Of a stretch of 64,000 nucleotides of DNA, positions 1 to 9,165 are shown one piece after another. Location of the stretch: positions 1,519,001 to 1,583,000 of the forward strand of contig NC_008531.1 of NCBI RefSeq assembly GCF_000014445.1. Direction: 5' to 3'. Position 1 is the first letter of the stretch. The number at the start of each line of letters is the position of its first letter. The notes under the pieces are model-generated. The model searched no databases, was not told the origin of the DNA, and saw nothing but the letters and a program-made list of their open reading frames with translations. A program made the translations under genes and the position numbers. Source of the stretch: Leuconostoc mesenteroides subsp. mesenteroides ATCC 8293 (GTDB lineage Bacteria; Bacillota; Bacilli; Lactobacillales; Lactobacillaceae).

Positions 1-796
1 TAACTCGTTCGCCCAGTCGCTCCTTAATGATTGTGTCGATTCCAGCAAACGCACCACCAACAATAAACAAAATGTTGGTCGTATTCACTTGAATCAACTC
101 TTGCTGTGGATGCTTACGGCCTCCTTGAGGTGGCACGCTAGCAGTTGTCCCTTCAAGCATTTTTAATAGTGCCTGCTGAACTCCTTCACCAGAAACATCA
201 CGTGTGATGGAGACGTTCTCTGATTTTTTAGCAATTTTGTCAATTTCATCAACGTAAATAATACCACGCTCAGCAGCTGCAACATCAAAATCAGCTGCTT
301 GCAGTAATTTCAAAATAATATTTTCAACGTCTTCACCAACATAACCCGCTTCAGTCAATGTAGTTGCATCAGCAATTGCGAATGGTACGTTCAGAATACG
401 TGCCAAGCTTTGTGCTAAATAAGTTTTACCCGAACCAGTTGGCCCCATCAAAGCAATGTTTGATTTTTGTAGCTCAACATCTAATGTTGGCGCCACGTTT
501 TCATTAATACGTTTATAGTGATTATATACAGCTACCGCCAGAGTCTTTTTAGCATCTTCTTGTCCAATAACATAATCATTTAACTCATTAACAATCTCGT
601 GTGGTGTTGGCAGTGACAACACTTCTGCTGCACGATCTACAGTCAATTCTTCTTCAATAATGCCTTCAGCCAAAGCAACACACTCATTACAAATGTAAAC
701 ATCATTTGGCCCGGCAACAATCTTTTTTACTTCACTTGCAGATTTTCCACAAAAACTACAGTGTATTTCTTCTTCAAAATTTGGTGTATTCGCCAT
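1..796 (-). CDS. clpX: ATP-dependent Clp protease ATP-binding subunit ClpX (3' end outside window)
   Basis: ClpX is the AAA+ unfoldase that recognises tagged proteins and feeds them to the ClpP peptidase in the cytoplasm. The first 265 residues are visible. The N-terminal zinc-binding domain has four cysteines (C13, C16, C36, C39); the Walker A is GPTGSGKT (118-125) and the Walker B is IYVDEID (180-186), followed by the [12 protein letters not shown] pore region at about 151. The gene runs off the left edge, so the sensor 2 region cannot be checked. The ATG at 796 is preceded by AGGA at 8 nt spacing. It lies just downstream of tig, the usual tig-clpX order. Confidence 0.96.
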
Positions 797-906
797 GATT
801 ATTATCCTAAACTTTTAGTTACTTCCTCCATTCTACCAGTTTATTCCTACGCACGAAATAGTAAATTATGATAGTATGTGTGTCTATAAATTAATTCAAA
901 CCAAAA

Positions 907-930
907 TAAAAAAGCCGACAGGCTTTTTTT
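907..930 (-). terminator. Intrinsic terminator after tig
   Basis: On the minus strand a short hairpin (AAAAAGCC, 4-nt loop, GGCTTTTT) is followed by a T-rich run, directly after the tig stop codon. It separates tig from clpX, which therefore probably has its own promoter in 797-900. Confidence 0.8.
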
Positions 931-936
931 AATTAC

Positions 937-2232
937 TTAAACTGCTTTAGCAGAGTCAGTAACTTTCTTAATAGCTTCGCGCATAGCAATATCATGCTTC
1001 AACATTGATTCAGAGATAGCGGCACGCACTTTATCTTCTTCCATGTTGTATTGCGCAGCCAAGCTAGCAACTTCTTCAGAAACTTGTTCTGCTGAAGGAT
1101 CGATCTTTTCAGCTGCAACGATTGCTTCTAATATCAAGCCAGTCTTTACACGTGTTTCAGCACCTTCTTCGAATTGCTTATGCAAATCATCTTCAGTTTG
1201 ACCTGAAATTTGGAAGAACATTTCACGTGAAATACCTTGTTGTTGAAGTTGTCCCAAGTATTGGTCGATTTGACGATGTACATCTTCATCGATCATTTCT
1301 GCTGGAATTTCATCGCCATCAACTGAGGCATTATCAACTGCCTTAGAAATAACAGCGTCTTCAAAAGCAGCTTTAGCAGCTTGTGCCTTCTCATCAGCTA
1401 ACTTCTTAGATGTCTTTTCCTTCAATTCAGCTAATGTTTCAACTTCTTCATCAACATCCTTGGCAAATTCATCATCTAATTCAGGCAATTCCTTGCGCTT
1501 CAATTCGTGAATTGTTACTTCGAACAAAGCTTCCTTGCCCGCCAAATCAGCAGCTTGGTAGTCTTCAGGGAATGTTACGTTAACATTGACATCTTCACCA
1601 GCTGTGTGACCAACTAATTGTTCTTCAAAGCCAGGAATAAATTGACCTGATCCCAAAGCTAGAGAGAAGTCCTTGCCTTGTCCGCCATCAAACTTAACGC
1701 CATCAACTGAACCGTCAAAATCAATCACAACAGTATCGCCGTTTTCAGCCTTAACTGATTCTTCTTGCAAAACTAATTCTGCTTGGCCATCTTGCAAACG
1801 CTTGATTTCAGCATCTACATCAGCATCAGCAACTTCTTCGTCTTGTGCTTCAACTTCAAGGTTCAAGTATTCACCCAACTTAATAGCAGGGGCAGTCTTG
1901 ACAACAGCCTTTAAAGTCCAAGCTTCACCCTTATTCATTGAAACGGGTTCGATGTTTGGACGACCAACTGGTGTGATACCAGCTTCATCAATTGCGGCTT
2001 CATAGGCAGCAGGCAAAACAATGTCCATTGCTTGTTGGTACAAAGCTTCTTCACCAAACTTTTGGAAGAAGAGTTGCTTAGTTACCTTACCCTTACGGAA
2101 TCCAGGAATACTAACTTCGTTCTTGTTACGTTGGAAAGCTTGTTCCAAACCTTCTTCAACTTGCGCACGCGCGATTTCAAATTCTAATGTGCCTTGGTTT
2201 TTTTCATCCGCAGCTGGTGTCCACTTAGACAT
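937..2232 (-). CDS. tig: Trigger factor, ribosome-associated chaperone/PPIase
   Basis: Trigger factor binds the ribosome at the exit tunnel and shields nascent chains; it also has prolyl isomerase activity. The 431 residues match the family length. The ribosome-binding signature GFRKGK is at about 44-49, an FKBP-like PPIase domain spans roughly 160-245 (start GDTVVIDFDG), and the remainder is the acidic helical chaperone arm and C-terminal domain. The ATG at 2232 has a strong GGAGG at 7 nt spacing. It precedes clpX, as is common in Firmicutes, but a terminator separates the two. Confidence 0.97.
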   Translation of the reverse strand: MSKWTPAADEKNQGTLEFEIARAQVEEGLEQAFQRNKNEVSIPGFRKGKVTKQLFFQKFGEEALYQQAMDIVLPAAYEAAIDEAGITPVGRPNIEPVSMNKGEAWTLKAVVKTAPAIKLGEYLNLEVEAQDEEVADADVDAEIKRLQDGQAELVLQEESVKAENGDTVVIDFDGSVDGVKFDGGQGKDFSLALGSGQFIPGFEEQLVGHTAGEDVNVNVTFPEDYQAADLAGKEALFEVTIHELKRKELPELDDEFAKDVDEEVETLAELKEKTSKKLADEKAQAAKAAFEDAVISKAVDNASVDGDEIPAEMIDEDVHRQIDQYLGQLQQQGISREMFFQISGQTEDDLHKQFEEGAETRVKTGLILEAIVAAEKIDPSAEQVSEEVASLAAQYNMEEDKVRAAISESMLKHDIAMREAIKKVTDSAKAV

Positions 2233-2263
2233 GTTATTTCCTCCGAGTTTTCAATACTATATA

Positions 2264-2292
2264 ATTTTAGACTAAATTCAAGAATATCACAA
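2264..2292 (-). promoter_or_regulatory. Sigma-A type promoter of tig
   Basis: On the minus strand TTGTGA (2287-2292) and TAAAAT (2264-2269) are separated by 17 nt, about 30 nt upstream of the tig ATG. This is a sequence match only; no start site is known. Confidence 0.6.
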
Positions 2293-2397
2293 CCATTTTA
2301 TCTATTTTTATCGCTTCAAATAAAACAAATTGACATACTTTTTAGAAATAGCATTTTATGGCGTTTCCATTATTATAGCTGTGCACCCTACAACAAA

Positions 2398-3132
2398 TTA
2401 TGGTAAGTAGGCAATTACGCGAGTTGGAAAACCTGGCGCTTTCTCAAACTTGGGTGTCATAACAGAAATAATTGCTCCGGTAGCCGGAACTTCATCCAAA
2501 TGTGTTAGCATTTCAACTTGATAATGTCCTGACCTCAAAACTAGTTCTTCAGCTATAAAACCTTTTGTTGGTTGATTTACAGCTGTGTCCGTGTCATAAG
2601 TTTCGTGACCATTAGCTATTGCATGGCGCGTTTCATAAATATATTCAATGGCCTCAGCTGACCATCCAGGATAGTGCTTTTGACCATCACTATCTAAATT
2701 ATCCATTAACTTTTGATTTGGCCAGCGTTTTGACCAATCAGTTCTAAAAGCAACAAAAGCACCTTCTGGTATTAAGCCGTTTTCATTTTCCCATTCTTTA
2801 ATATCAGCAACTGTTAGTGAATAATCCGGATTTTTCTTGACAACGTCGGATTTATCAATGACAACTAATGGGGCTATTAAATCTTTCAACGGAATGTCAG
2901 TAACCCATTCGCCACTTTTAGCACCAAAATGAATTGGCGGGTCAATATGCGTGGCGTACTGACCCACGAAACTAAATTCTTTAACCAAAAAGCCATCCTT
3001 TTCGTTAGTAAAGATCGTTTTTGCAGAGGCCGCATTAAATTTGGGGAAATGGGGTGAGTTTGGTCCAAATTCATGAGACAAATCTACCCATTTACTTTTT
3101 TTTAATTCCACCAGAAAATTTTGAATCGACAT
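2398..3132 (-). CDS. Cyclase family protein (kynurenine formamidase-like hydrolase)
   Basis: The protein is a 244-residue member of the cyclase/kynurenine-formamidase superfamily, metal-dependent amide or ester hydrolases. The diagnostic metal-binding stretch ATHIDPPIHF lies near residues 60-70 and corresponds to the family HxGTHxDxPxH motif, with Ala-Thr in place of Gly-Thr. A second histidine-rich area (HAIANGHETYDTDT) at about 170-185 fits the active-site C-terminal part. No tryptophan catabolic genes are nearby, so the substrate is unknown. AAGGAG lies 12 nt before the ATG. It appears monocistronic. Confidence 0.75.
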   Translation of the reverse strand: MSIQNFLVELKKSKWVDLSHEFGPNSPHFPKFNAASAKTIFTNEKDGFLVKEFSFVGQYATHIDPPIHFGAKSGEWVTDIPLKDLIAPLVVIDKSDVVKKNPDYSLTVADIKEWENENGLIPEGAFVAFRTDWSKRWPNQKLMDNLDSDGQKHYPGWSAEAIEYIYETRHAIANGHETYDTDTAVNQPTKGFIAEELVLRSGHYQVEMLTHLDEVPATGAIISVMTPKFEKAPGFPTRVIAYLP

Positions 3133-3189
3133 AGAACTACTGTACTCCTTGGATTAATAATAAAAACCATTCTAACATTAAGCTCATAA

Positions 3190-3232
3190 AAAAACATAAT
3201 AATGCTAATACTATTATCATTATTATGTTTTT
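3190..3232 (-). terminator. Terminator downstream of the 34-residue peptide gene
   Basis: A perfect 15-bp inverted repeat (arms 3190-3204 and 3218-3232) is flanked by A and T runs, so it can end transcripts on either strand. On the minus strand it follows the small reading frame 3341-3445 and precedes the cyclase gene. Confidence 0.75.
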
Positions 3233-3340
3233 ATTAATATTTACTTCATTCATCACCATACATCGATACTTGTTTAACTCAAAATAAGGCACATGATAAC
3301 ATACACTTATTATATCGAATATAAGAGGATGTTAATTTAT

Positions 3341-3445
3341 TTAGCGATCATTTTTCACACGAACTGGCTGTGGTTGTCCGACACGTAAAACTTTTTTCAA
3401 TGAAAAACCAATTAAACCTACAGCTACAATAATTAATAGTGTCAT
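3341..3445 (-). CDS. 34-residue predicted single-pass membrane peptide
   Basis: I do not recognise this peptide. The frame starts at ATG 3445 with AAGGAG about 7 nt upstream and encodes MTLLIIVAVGLIGFSLKKVL followed by RVGQPQPVRVKNDR. The first 16 residues are a hydrophobic segment and the rest is basic and hydrophilic, suggesting an N-out or N-in single span with a cationic tail. A strong hairpin terminator follows, which supports a real transcript. It sits between pepV and the cyclase gene on the same strand. No toxin or leader function can be assigned from sequence. Confidence 0.6.
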   Translation of the reverse strand: MTLLIIVAVGLIGFSLKKVLRVGQPQPVRVKNDR

Positions 3446-3514
3446 AGTCGTTTCTCCTTTGTTTGATTGTTTACTATTTTAGCGTTTCAACATTAAATTT
3501 AAATCAATTAAACA

Positions 3515-3544
3515 AAAATAAAAAACAGCCCTAAAGAGCTGTTT
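3515..3544 (-). terminator. Intrinsic terminator overlapping the pepV stop
   Basis: On the minus strand the pepV stop codon runs into a hairpin with arms AACAGC and GCTGTT, followed by a long T-rich run. Confidence 0.75.
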
Positions 3545-4958
3545 AGTCCAAATTAGTAATTTCGGCAATTGCTTGCGCGTATATCGAAATTGAGCGATAC
3601 AAATCATCAAGCAGAGCAAATTCATTAACTTGGTGCATTGTGTCTGGTGAGTCTGGGAATAATGCGCCATAAGCGACACCGCGTTTCATTAAGCGACCGT
3701 ATGTTCCACCACCAATGACTTGATCGTGTGCTGGCAATCCTGTTTGATCATGATAAACACGAAGTAGTGTTTCCACAATTGGATCACTAGGTGCAACATA
3801 ATGAGGCACTTGAGCATGTCCACCGATAGTTGGTTTCACATCCCATCCATTCAATTGAGAAGCAAGACCCGCTTCAATTTCTTCCGGTGTGATTCCCTTT
3901 GGATAACGGAAATTAAAGTTGATAAAGACCTCGCCACCATCAACAAATTTCTGGATACCGACATTCATAGACAAAGGTCCCATCACATCATCAGTATACT
4001 TAACACCAAATTTTTCGCCAACAGTATCATTGTGTGCTGGTGTTCCCAAATACGTTAAGAATGACTTAGCTGTACCACCAAAATCAAAGTCTTGAAGGAA
4101 GTTTGCTAAGTAAGTCCCAGCATTTTCTCCTGTTTCTGGCATTGCCCCATGAACTTGCTTACCGTTTAAGACAAATTTGATGATCTCACCATCAGTTTCA
4201 GTTGAACCAGATACCTTTGGATTTTCTACCAAAAACTCTTGGAATTCTGTCACAATTTTTTCTGAATGAGATGATTTTACCGTTGCACGAGCAATACCTG
4301 GGACCATATTTGTCCGTAATCCAGACTCAAAATCAACAAGCTTAACAGTGCCACCATTAGTGGCTTCACCTTTAATGATTACTTGAACGTTACCCTTTTC
4401 ACCGTTAATGATTGGGTATTCAGCATCAGGTGAGAAACCAAATACAGGCTCTGGCTCAACTTCAAAGTAACGAGTCATCCCCGTCCAATCATTTTCTTCA
4501 TCAGTTCCAAAAATCAGACGAACCCGACGCTTCAATGGCACATTCAAATCAGACAAAATTTTGAAAGCATAGTAGGCTGACATTCCTGGCCCCTTATCGT
4601 CTGAAGCACCACGGGCGATAATCTTATCATCCGTTACAACAGGTTCAAATGGTTCGGTATCCCAACCCTCGCCTGCAGGCATCACATCAACATGAGACAA
4701 AATAGCGACATATTCATCAGCATCTTTGGGACCAATTTCAATATAGCCCACAATGTTATCAATATTTTTGGTAGTGAAACCATCTCGCTCAGCAATAGCC
4801 AACATCTTAACTAAGGCAGCTGTTGGTCCAGGACCTAAAGGTGCATCAGGCGTTGCTTGTGAATCGTCACGAACAGATTCAACAGCCAATAAGGCTTTTA
4901 AATCTTCGATATAGGCTGCTTTACGTTTCTCTGTTTCTTGTTTCCAATCAACTGTCAT
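3543..4958 (-). CDS. pepV: Dipeptidase PepV (M20 family)
   Basis: PepV is a cytoplasmic zinc dipeptidase that completes peptide utilisation in lactic acid bacteria. The 471-residue length fits. Metal ligands are recognisable: SHVDVMPAGEGW (H89, D91), GASDDKGPG (about 117-125), the catalytic TDEEN near 154, SPDAEYP near 177, and the C-terminal HQVNEF near 440. The central insertion is the lid domain typical of PepV rather than PepT. The ATG at 4958 is preceded by GAAAGG about 10 nt upstream. It stands alone with its own terminator. Confidence 0.93.
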   Translation of the reverse strand: MTVDWKQETEKRKAAYIEDLKALLAVESVRDDSQATPDAPLGPGPTAALVKMLAIAERDGFTTKNIDNIVGYIEIGPKDADEYVAILSHVDVMPAGEGWDTEPFEPVVTDDKIIARGASDDKGPGMSAYYAFKILSDLNVPLKRRVRLIFGTDEENDWTGMTRYFEVEPEPVFGFSPDAEYPIINGEKGNVQVIIKGEATNGGTVKLVDFESGLRTNMVPGIARATVKSSHSEKIVTEFQEFLVENPKVSGSTETDGEIIKFVLNGKQVHGAMPETGENAGTYLANFLQDFDFGGTAKSFLTYLGTPAHNDTVGEKFGVKYTDDVMGPLSMNVGIQKFVDGGEVFINFNFRYPKGITPEEIEAGLASQLNGWDVKPTIGGHAQVPHYVAPSDPIVETLLRVYHDQTGLPAHDQVIGGGTYGRLMKRGVAYGALFPDSPDTMHQVNEFALLDDLYRSISIYAQAIAEITNLD

Positions 4959-5085
4959 ATTTTTTTAACCTTTCTAGTAACTCATAGGGTTATTATACCC
5001 TGTTATGGCATTTTTTTCTAATATTCATGTCAGGAACAAGGATTAAATAATCAAAGTATCCATATACTATATAGCGCTATAACCA

Positions 5086-6300
5086 CTATTTTTTAATAAT
5101 CGTGGCTAGCTTTCTACGCAATGCATGGTCCGCAGCACAAATATATAACCCTTGTCGGCCACGCTTTAATAGCACATTTAGCGCGTTCAGCATAATAGCT
5201 TCTTTCTCTTGCTCACTAAATGAATGACCCTTTGTTTGTCGAAAAGCGGCGTTATCCTCATATTTTTCGGTATGAACCACGATTTTATTTTTATCTTCAT
5301 CAAATGTGATACTGGGTCCAATAATCACACCAGCATAGTTCAAATCAAAACCTTGAATTGTGTACACTGATCCTACTTCATTAATTGTGTCCGGTCTCAA
5401 TGCCCATGGTGCTGTACCTGTGTCTAACTGATCCCAAGGTAATTTGAAATCATCAACCGTCACATACCAGATACCGCGATTAACGGTATACGGATAATCC
5501 GTTGTTGCTAACAAACGTGACATTCCTACCCGCTTATTTTTTTGTTGAATCATTCTGTAGAGATCATTAGCATTGGAAAAAATATGAAAATCAAATCCGT
5601 CAACGAGGCCTAATGTTGAAATTTCTTTATTTTGCGTTAGATTGTCAATCCATTGAACAACATGCTCGTTATTACCTAGCATACGATACTGATTACTTAA
5701 TTGATAACGCGTTGGTGCGTACTGTGAAACGATTTGTTCCAACCTTTGATTAGTCCACATACTTTTGAATTTTAAGACTTGATGGCTATCAAAAACTAAA
5801 ATGATAACTTGAGAACGTTTGATAATCTCGACCAGTTGGTTGGTTTGATTAAATTTATTGTAGCGATCAGGTTCAGTTAATAGTAAATGTGCTTCATCAA
5901 TTAATACAACATCTGCATGACGCTGCTCTTTATCCATTTGATGAATAAAAGTTGTGGGTTTTAGGAACTGTTTCTTTTTTAATTCTTCAGTTTTCCCTGC
6001 TAAATCACGATATATTTTCCAAATTTCAGCGTGATTGACCAGTAAATAATTATTAGTTTGATAAAGTGCTGATGACTCATTATTTAAAACAGCATGTTGA
6101 AGTTGTTTAAATATTTCAAATAGTACAACACTTTTCCCAGAACCAGCGCCCCCTTCAATAATAAATACTTTCTTTTTTTCTTGCTTCAAACCCTGATTTG
6201 CAAAGTCAACCACATCTTGAATCAAATGCGCTTGTTCAGTTGACAATTTTTCCTCATCAGAGAGAATAAAACTATTTTTTTCCATAAACATATTGTACAC
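5086..6300 (-). CDS. DUF2075 family P-loop ATPase
   Basis: A 404-residue protein with an SF1-helicase-like P-loop core of the DUF2075/Schlafen-associated type. Walker A is GGAGSGKS (50-57) and Walker B VLIDEAH near 135. A later SNQYRMLG arginine motif and TIQGFDLNYAGVIIG (helicase motif V-like) are visible. Biological role is not established. The longest frame opens with GTG at 6300; ATGs lie at codons 4 and 6 and none has a clear Shine-Dalgarno. TACAAT just upstream of the first ATG resembles a -10 box, so the true start may be further in. Confidence 0.75.
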   Translation of the reverse strand: MYNMFMEKNSFILSDEEKLSTEQAHLIQDVVDFANQGLKQEKKKVFIIEGGAGSGKSVVLFEIFKQLQHAVLNNESSALYQTNNYLLVNHAEIWKIYRDLAGKTEELKKKQFLKPTTFIHQMDKEQRHADVVLIDEAHLLLTEPDRYNKFNQTNQLVEIIKRSQVIILVFDSHQVLKFKSMWTNQRLEQIVSQYAPTRYQLSNQYRMLGNNEHVVQWIDNLTQNKEISTLGLVDGFDFHIFSNANDLYRMIQQKNKRVGMSRLLATTDYPYTVNRGIWYVTVDDFKLPWDQLDTGTAPWALRPDTINEVGSVYTIQGFDLNYAGVIIGPSITFDEDKNKIVVHTEKYEDNAAFRQTKGHSFSEQEKEAIMLNALNVLLKRGRQGLYICAADHALRRKLATIIKK

Positions 6301-6407
6301 TATCTACATAATGAGTCACATAAAAAGTCACGCTAGATGAGCACTCCTATCACCTTCTTTGTGCATTAAACAAAACTATCGTGTAGAATAATGTTAAGGA
6401 TTAAACT

Positions 6408-7229
6408 ATGAAAACATTAACTGAAGATATTTTATACCGAGTCATTAAAAAAAGAGCTAAGGACTCACACAAAGGAACCTATGGCCGTGTTTTAATCATT
6501 GGCGGCACGGCACAATTTGGTGGTGCAGTGATTATGAACGCATTGGCTGCAGTTAATTCTGGTGCCGGACTGGTAACCGTAGCCACAGATCCATCAAACT
6601 TTACCGCTTTACATAGTCACTTACCAGAAGCAATGGTTGTTGATTTTAATGAGGATCTCACCGAGTATATTAAAAAATCAGACGTTGTTTTAATCGGATC
6701 AGGTTTAGGCGATCGTATTGATTTAGTACAACATACCTTTTATGCTATTTTGCCACGTCAAATACTCATCGTTGACGGTTCTGCCTTAACTCTAGTTGCT
6801 GAACATAAACTAAAGTGGCCAAAATCGCGACTCGTTTTAACACCACATCAGATGGAGTGGCAACGTCTAAGTGGTGTGACAATCAATGAACAAGCTTTTG
6901 AAGCGTTTAATATGCTAGCGCAACAAAGGATGAATGTTGAACCGATTTTAGTTTTAAAACAACATCATACTCAAATTTATACCAATGACTGCGCTTTTGA
7001 AATACCAGTTGGTGGACCTTATCAGGCCACAGGGGGCATGGGTGACACACTCGCCGGAATGATTGCTGGATTTACGGCACAGTTTATGTTGTCGTTTTCC
7101 GAAGCAATTTTAGCGGCGGTCTATGCTCATTCTGCTATTGCTGACGAACTAGCTGAAACCCGCTACATCACACTACCCACAGAAATCAGTGCCTCAATAC
7201 CTGAATTTATGCATCGATATTCTCGGTAA
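6408..7229 (+). CDS. nnrD: ADP/ATP-dependent NAD(P)H-hydrate dehydratase
   Basis: The product repairs hydrated NAD(P)H by ATP- or ADP-driven dehydration in the cytoplasm. The 273 residues match the YjeF C-terminal domain family alone; the epimerase domain (NnrE) is absent and not seen in the window. Family features are HKGTYGRVLIIGGT near 22-35, a GSGLGDR nucleotide loop near 98, and the ribokinase-like motif GGMGDTLAG near 208. AAGGA lies about 7 nt before the ATG. exoA follows 57 nt downstream in the same direction. Confidence 0.9.
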   Translation: MKTLTEDILYRVIKKRAKDSHKGTYGRVLIIGGTAQFGGAVIMNALAAVNSGAGLVTVATDPSNFTALHSHLPEAMVVDFNEDLTEYIKKSDVVLIGSGLGDRIDLVQHTFYAILPRQILIVDGSALTLVAEHKLKWPKSRLVLTPHQMEWQRLSGVTINEQAFEAFNMLAQQRMNVEPILVLKQHHTQIYTNDCAFEIPVGGPYQATGGMGDTLAGMIAGFTAQFMLSFSEAILAAVYAHSAIADELAETRYITLPTEISASIPEFMHRYSR

Positions 7230-7286
7230 TACGTGAAAACAAACAGTATGTTAAAATATTTATATAACTCTCAGGGGGACGAAAAT

Positions 7287-8105
7287 TTGAAATTTATCTC
7301 ATGGAATATTGATTCCATCAATGCTGCAGTTGAACACAAAAGTGTCCGTGGTGAAATGACTTGGAGCACATTAAACGAAATTGCGACCATACGCCCTGAC
7401 GTTTTTGCCATCCAAGAAACAAAATTGAAATCAACAGGCTTAACTAAAAAACAAGCGACAGCCATTGCAGAACTTTTTCCAGAGTATCATTTGTATGTAA
7501 ATTCTAGTACTGCGCGCTCTGGCTACTCTGGCACGATGGTGCTTTCCAAAGTGGAACCTACTCAGGTGGAATATCCTACCATTGGTGCGCCAGGTTCCAT
7601 GGATTTAGAGGGACGCATCATCACCTTAGAATTTCCAACTTTTTTCCTATCAACTGTTTATACACCTAATTCCGGAAGCTCGTTGATACGTCTACCTGAA
7701 CGTGGTGAGTGGGATGATAAATATCGTGAATATATCAAGACCCTAGACGCTACCAAGCCAGTTATTTTTAGTGGTGATATGAACGTCGCGCACCAAGAAA
7801 TTGATTTGAAAAACCCAAAACCAAATCGTCATTCTGCTGGATTTACTGACCAGGAACGGGAAAAGTTTTCAGCACTATTGGATGCTGGATTTACAGACAC
7901 TTTTCGATCATTAAATCCAGACACACCAAGTGTTTATACTTGGTGGGCACAAATTAGTAAAACAAGTAAAATCAATAATTCCGGGTGGCGAATTGATTAC
8001 TACTTGGTTAGTGATCGAATCGCTGAAAACGTCACAGAATCCTGTGTTATAGATACGGGTGCCCGTCAGGATCACGCACCGATTCTTCTCGAAATTAATG
8101 TATAA
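7287..8105 (+). CDS. exoA: Exodeoxyribonuclease III family protein
   Basis: The product is an AP endonuclease/3'-exonuclease of the Exo III family that acts in base excision repair. I start it at TTG 7287 because AGGGGG lies 8 nt upstream and the protein then begins KFISWNID, as family members do; the longer in-frame GTG at 7233 adds 18 unlikely residues. Catalytic motifs are IQETKL (about 42), GDMNVAH (about 164), and the terminal QDHAPI containing the catalytic Asp-His pair. Length becomes 272 residues, normal for the family. Confidence 0.92.
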   Translation: MKFISWNIDSINAAVEHKSVRGEMTWSTLNEIATIRPDVFAIQETKLKSTGLTKKQATAIAELFPEYHLYVNSSTARSGYSGTMVLSKVEPTQVEYPTIGAPGSMDLEGRIITLEFPTFFLSTVYTPNSGSSLIRLPERGEWDDKYREYIKTLDATKPVIFSGDMNVAHQEIDLKNPKPNRHSAGFTDQEREKFSALLDAGFTDTFRSLNPDTPSVYTWWAQISKTSKINNSGWRIDYYLVSDRIAENVTESCVIDTGARQDHAPILLEINV

Positions 8106-8142
8106 ATAAAAAGCCCTGCATAAATTGCACGGCTTTTTATTT
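8106..8142. terminator. Bidirectional terminator between exoA and the DnaQ-like gene
   Basis: An inverted repeat with arms AAAAAGCC and GGCTTTTT lies between two convergent genes, with A/T tracts on both sides, so it can serve both. Confidence 0.75.
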
Positions 8143-8674
8143 ATTTATTTTTAACATATGGCTTAAGTACTTCTGCTCCAAAATGATTAGATTCATAAAT
8201 TAAGATGTTGGCTGCAGCTACTGCATCATCAAGCGCGTTATGGTGATGATCCAATGTAATCCCTAGATTACCAGCCACAGTGTTTAACTTATGATTTTCG
8301 AAATTTGGAAATAATTTACGACTAGTTTGAACCGTGTCCAACAACAAATAATGCGGTTCATCAATATCGTAATACTGCAATGTTCCTTTCAAGATACTAT
8401 TATCAAATGATGCGTTGTGGGCCACCACTAATTTATTTTCTGTGAAAAAAGGTGAAATTGTTTGCCAAACTTCGGGAAACTTTGGCGCGTCAGCTACATC
8501 TTGTCGATGGAGACCATGAATAGCTGTGTTGTACGAGCTAAACGTTGTTTCCGGCTTGATTAATGAATAAAATTTATCAACTACTTGATTATCACGCACA
8601 ATTGCTAAGGCTATAGAAACTGCCGAATGCTTTTCGCGGTTTGCTGTTTCAAAATCCATTGCTACAAAATTCAT
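8141..8674 (-). CDS. DnaQ-like 3'-5' exonuclease (DEDDh)
   Basis: A 177-residue stand-alone exonuclease domain similar to the epsilon proofreading subunit. The DEDDh residues are visible: MDFETA (D7, E9), the AHNASFD motif near 95, and HNALDDA near 142 with the catalytic His and Asp. It may be a proofreading or DNA/RNA maintenance exonuclease; sequence cannot say which. It begins 3 nt from the stop of the upstream GNAT gene, so the two are probably co-transcribed with tsaE. Confidence 0.85.
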   Translation of the reverse strand: MNFVAMDFETANREKHSAVSIALAIVRDNQVVDKFYSLIKPETTFSSYNTAIHGLHRQDVADAPKFPEVWQTISPFFTENKLVVAHNASFDNSILKGTLQYYDIDEPHYLLLDTVQTSRKLFPNFENHKLNTVAGNLGITLDHHHNALDDAVAAANILIYESNHFGAEVLKPYVKNK

Positions 8675-8676
8675 AG

Positions 8677-9165
8677 TTATAACTCCAAGATCATTCTTTG
8701 TAACTCTGTATCACGACCATTTGGTAAGGTAAAGTTCTCTTTTTCATCAACACTTAAGAACCCGTATTTCTGATAAATATGCACGGCGATGTCATTATCA
8801 ATTTGTACATCTAACCATACCTTTGATAACCCGTTAAGTTTAGCCCAGTCCAGAAGTGACCGCATTAAATCCTGACCAAGACCAGCACCGTGAAATTGTT
8901 TCAAAATAGCCACACCGATTTCTTCATTTTCGATAGATCCTATTCCTACCGGTAATGATTGTTCACCTTGTTCAGCAATCAACAACAAAGTAATCGCCGG
9001 CGCATCGTTTTTTACAGATATTTCATCCCCATCACGCATACTTGCAATCAAAAAAGTATCTGTTTCCACCATTAAATCTTGAATTAATTGTTGCCATTCA
9101 GCAGCTCTAGCTAAGCTGGCTTCTTCTAAGCTGAACGCAATCGGCTGGTTCATATCGAATGTCAT
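8677..9165 (-). CDS. GNAT family N-acetyltransferase
   Basis: A 162-residue GNAT fold protein. The acetyl-CoA binding motif A is seen in VAILKQFHGAGLGQDLMRSL (about 105-125, Q-x-x-G-x-G/A pattern), followed by the WLDVQIDN and IYQKYGF segments typical of motif B. The gene overlaps the tsaE stop by 4 nt. RimI-type ribosomal acetylation is sometimes suggested for GNAT genes beside tsaE, but this protein is longer than RimI and its substrate is not evident. Confidence 0.8.
   Translation of the reverse strand: MTFDMNQPIAFSLEEASLARAAEWQQLIQDLMVETDTFLIASMRDGDEISVKNDAPAITLLLIAEQGEQSLPVGIGSIENEEIGVAILKQFHGAGLGQDLMRSLLDWAKLNGLSKVWLDVQIDNDIAVHIYQKYGFLSVDEKENFTLPNGRDTELQRMILEL

Noticed and set aside
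7233..7286. Longer exoA start
   Set aside because: The extra 18 residues lack a ribosome-binding site, whereas TTG 7287 has AGGGGG and gives the family N-terminus.
8028..8042. cre-like sequence in exoA
   Set aside because: It lies inside coding sequence and its second half is shifted by one base from the cre consensus.
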